Below, piece after piece: positions 4,956 to 6,333 of a stretch of 6,333 nt of DNA. A program made the position numbers and the translations under genes. Source of the stretch: Candidatus Peregrinibacteria bacterium. GTDB lineage: Bacteria > Patescibacteriota > Gracilibacteria > UBA1369 > LOWO2-01-FULL-3. Where the stretch lies: contig JACPLZ010000063.1 of assembly GCA_016186245.1 (NCBI GenBank), positions 1 to 6,333 on the forward strand, in the 5' to 3' direction. The first letter of the stretch is position 1, and each line of letters begins with the position of its first letter. The notes under the pieces were generated by a model that was not told the DNA's origin, made no database searches, and saw nothing but the letters and a program-made list of their open reading frames with translations.

Positions 4956-6050
4956 CTACTTCATGATTTTTTTTACAGCGCCACGTATTTTTCTCTCAAA
5001 CACTTCCCGCGAAAATTGCAAAGCATGTTTGCGAATCATATGGGGTTTATAAAATTTTTCGTTATGCATCAGCCGCGCCAGTCCGTCTTCCATCGACTCC
5101 ACATTCTGTTCAAAAAAGAATTCTCCAGTTTTTCCGCTGATTACACTCTCCGTGACACCGCCTTTGCCGTAAGCTAAAACCGGCTTGCCGCAGGCCATCG
5201 CTTCGACAGGTGTAATTCCAAAATCCTCCTCCCCCGGGAAAATCAGCGCGCGGCAATTTTTCAAATATTCTCTCACGGTTGCATCATCTTTAAATCCCAA
5301 AAAATCAATATTATTACCGGCAATTTCTCGGAGATATTCTTCATGCGGCCCCTCGCCGATTATCACCAGTTTCCGCCCGATTTTGTTAAACAATTCCACC
5401 GCCAAATCAATTTTTTTATACGGCGTCAAAGTGGAAATAATCAAAAAATAATTGCTGTGGCCATCGCTCAATTTGAATTTTTCCGTATCTACCGGAGGAT
5501 AAATAACATCGGCCTCCGCATCGTAATATTTTTTCAAACGCTTCTGCACATTAACGGAATTTGCCACATAAAAATCAGGGCGGTCTGCGCTGACGCGATC
5601 CCATTCCCGCAAATATTTCATCAAAAACGCGTAGAGCATGCCCTTTAAACCACGCAGGTTATTCTCTTTCCGATACTCATTTGTCCAATCCCAGGCATAG
5701 CGCATGGGGGAGTGGCAATAGCAGAGATGGCGGGTGTTTATCGGGGTCAACACACCATGTGCAAAAGCGTTGCTGGAGCTTATCACCAGATCAAAATTTT
5801 CAAGATCAAATTCTTCAACCGCCCGGGGCATTTTATGAACGAGATAACGGTGATGTTTTCGCAAAAAATCCGGGTAATTTTGAAGGAATGAAGTGCGCAC
5901 GCGCTTCGCCGGAAAAACTTTCCCTACGGCATTTTCATCATACAGCAACGTATAAATCGGCGCCTCCGGAAACATCTCGGCAAGCGCCTGGAGCACCCGC
6001 TCGGCGCCTCCCAGCTTGAGCAAAAAATCATGTATTATTGCAACCTTCAT
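4956..6050 (-). CDS. Glycosyltransferase, GT4-like (GT-B fold)
   Basis: The 364-aa protein transfers a sugar from a nucleotide-activated donor to an acceptor, most likely a growing surface polysaccharide or a lipid-linked glycan at the inner face of the membrane. The N-terminal acceptor domain starts MKVAIIHDFL with the GGAERVL loop (14-20) and has CHSPMRYAWD (112-121). The C-terminal donor domain begins near 200 with STLTPYKKID (206-215), then IGEGP (231-235), the family signature GEEDFGITPVEAMACGKPV (273-291) with the E-x7-E pair E275/E283, and GKGGVTE (295-301). Length is normal and it looks intact. It resembles WbaZ-type mannosyltransferases, but the sugar cannot be assigned. AAAGGA (6067-6062) is a plausible ribosome-binding site 11 nt before the ATG, overlapping the stop of the gene upstream, so the two are probably co-transcribed. 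Its 3' end lies 17 bp from the convergent Cys-rich gene. Confidence 0.92.
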   Translation of the reverse strand: MKVAIIHDFLLKLGGAERVLQALAEMFPEAPIYTLLYDENAVGKVFPAKRVRTSFLQNYPDFLRKHHRYLVHKMPRAVEEFDLENFDLVISSSNAFAHGVLTPINTRHLCYCHSPMRYAWDWTNEYRKENNLRGLKGMLYAFLMKYLREWDRVSADRPDFYVANSVNVQKRLKKYYDAEADVIYPPVDTEKFKLSDGHSNYFLIISTLTPYKKIDLAVELFNKIGRKLVIIGEGPHEEYLREIAGNNIDFLGFKDDATVREYLKNCRALIFPGEEDFGITPVEAMACGKPVLAYGKGGVTESVISGKTGEFFFEQNVESMEDGLARLMHNEKFYKPHMIRKHALQFSREVFERKIRGAVKKIMK

Positions 6051-6061
6051 GTTTAAAATTG

Positions 6062-6067
6062 TCCTTT
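6062..6067 (-). promoter_or_regulatory. Ribosome-binding site of the glycosyltransferase gene
   Basis: The minus strand reads TAAAGGAC just before the glycosyltransferase, with AAAGGA 11 nt from the ATG at 6050. It is the only recognisable Shine-Dalgarno before any complete gene here. It overlaps the TAA of the upstream gene, as is common inside operons where ribosomes reinitiate. Confidence 0.5.
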
Positions 6068-6333
6068 ATTTTTCTCCGGTTTTCGTATCTGCGGAAACAT
6101 CCAGCAGCCCTTCGGCGACATCTCCCGGACATTTTTTGGACAAACCATTTTCAACCAATTTACTCACTTCTTCATTGTTGGTATAACGGTCGGTGATTGC
6201 ATTCATTTTTGTCTCATCGTTCACATCAAAACCATGTTTCTTGAAAATTTTCTTTGTACTCTCTATCACAGTGCTTTCATCGGCATCGCCGATTTTACTG
6301 GCATCGAAAAGCATGCACGACGTCTCGATAGTC
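6066..6333 (-). CDS. C-terminal part of a small helical protein, cut by the right window edge
   Basis: The frame is open from the window edge to TAA at 6068-6066, giving about 88 residues. An ATG at 6314 is internal-looking, because the codons before it (TIETSC) continue the same style of sequence, so the true start is probably outside the window. The visible part is charged and helical, with IFKKHGFDVNDE (residues 23-34 from that Met) and YTNNEEVSKLVENGLSKKCP (44-63), ending in a short disordered tail. From memory, CPR genomes carry many small secreted or lipid-anchored proteins with this helix-turn-helix pattern (a 'K-YG-s' motif and a late Cys), but the N-terminus that would show a signal peptide is missing. 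Function is unknown. It lies 15 bp upstream of the glycosyltransferase on the same strand, probably in one operon. Confidence 0.6.
   Translation of the reverse strand, partial: TIETSCMLFDASKIGDADESTVIESTKKIFKKHGFDVNDETKMNAITDRYTNNEEVSKLVENGLSKKCPGDVAEGLLDVSADTKTGEK

Noticed and set aside
5343..6019. Plus-strand ORFs opposite the glycosyltransferase
   Set aside because: They are antisense shadows of a clear GT4 gene, with no ribosome-binding sites or recognisable motifs.
1..6333. TGA recoded as glycine (Gracilibacteria-type code)
   Set aside because: TGA sits at the natural ends of two genes and not inside any conserved domain.

Overview
The window looks like chromosomal DNA of a Candidate Phyla Radiation (Patescibacteria, Parcubacteria-like) bacterium. 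This is inferred from gene content. The Cys-rich protein at 3385-4938 and the helical-plus-HNH protein at 470-1495 are, from memory, types seen mostly in such genomes, and the mix of AT-rich noncoding DNA, small zinc-ribbon proteins and few Shine-Dalgarno sites fits. TGA closes two genes (at 1493-1495 and 4936-4938), so the standard bacterial code is in use and the TGA-to-glycine lineages (Gracilibacteria, Absconditabacteria) are unlikely. No rRNA, tRNA, CRISPR array or transposase gene was seen.

Layout. Positions 1-194 (minus) hold the N-terminal part of a small zinc-ribbon protein cut by the left edge. From 195 to 469 there is AT-rich, hairpin-rich DNA with one doubtful 36-codon ORF and a bulged stem next to a possible -10 box. 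From 470 to 1495 (plus) lies an HNH-endonuclease-type gene whose linker is encoded by dispersed palindromic repeats. From 1496 to 1728, between two convergent genes, sit more copies of the same repeats and a 146-nt structure closed by a 26-bp inverted repeat. dnaX (clamp-loader gamma/tau subunit) occupies 1729-3216 (minus) and carries a candidate -1 frameshift or slippage site in its linker. A 168-bp divergent intergenic region with overlapping promoter-like boxes separates dnaX from a 517-aa Cys-rich protein of unknown function (3385-4938, plus). That gene converges with a GT4-type glycosyltransferase (4956-6050, minus). The glycosyltransferase follows, 15 bp downstream, the 3' end of a small helical protein cut by the right edge.

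How the parts relate. dnaX is housekeeping. The glycosyltransferase probably builds a surface or exopolysaccharide and is probably co-transcribed with the small protein upstream. The HNH gene and its repeats form the most dynamic-looking part of the window. No complete new multi-gene system is visible. The items most worth following up are the possible programmed frameshift in dnaX, the repeat-encoded linker of the HNH protein, the long hairpin at the convergent junction, and the uncharacterised Cys-rich family.
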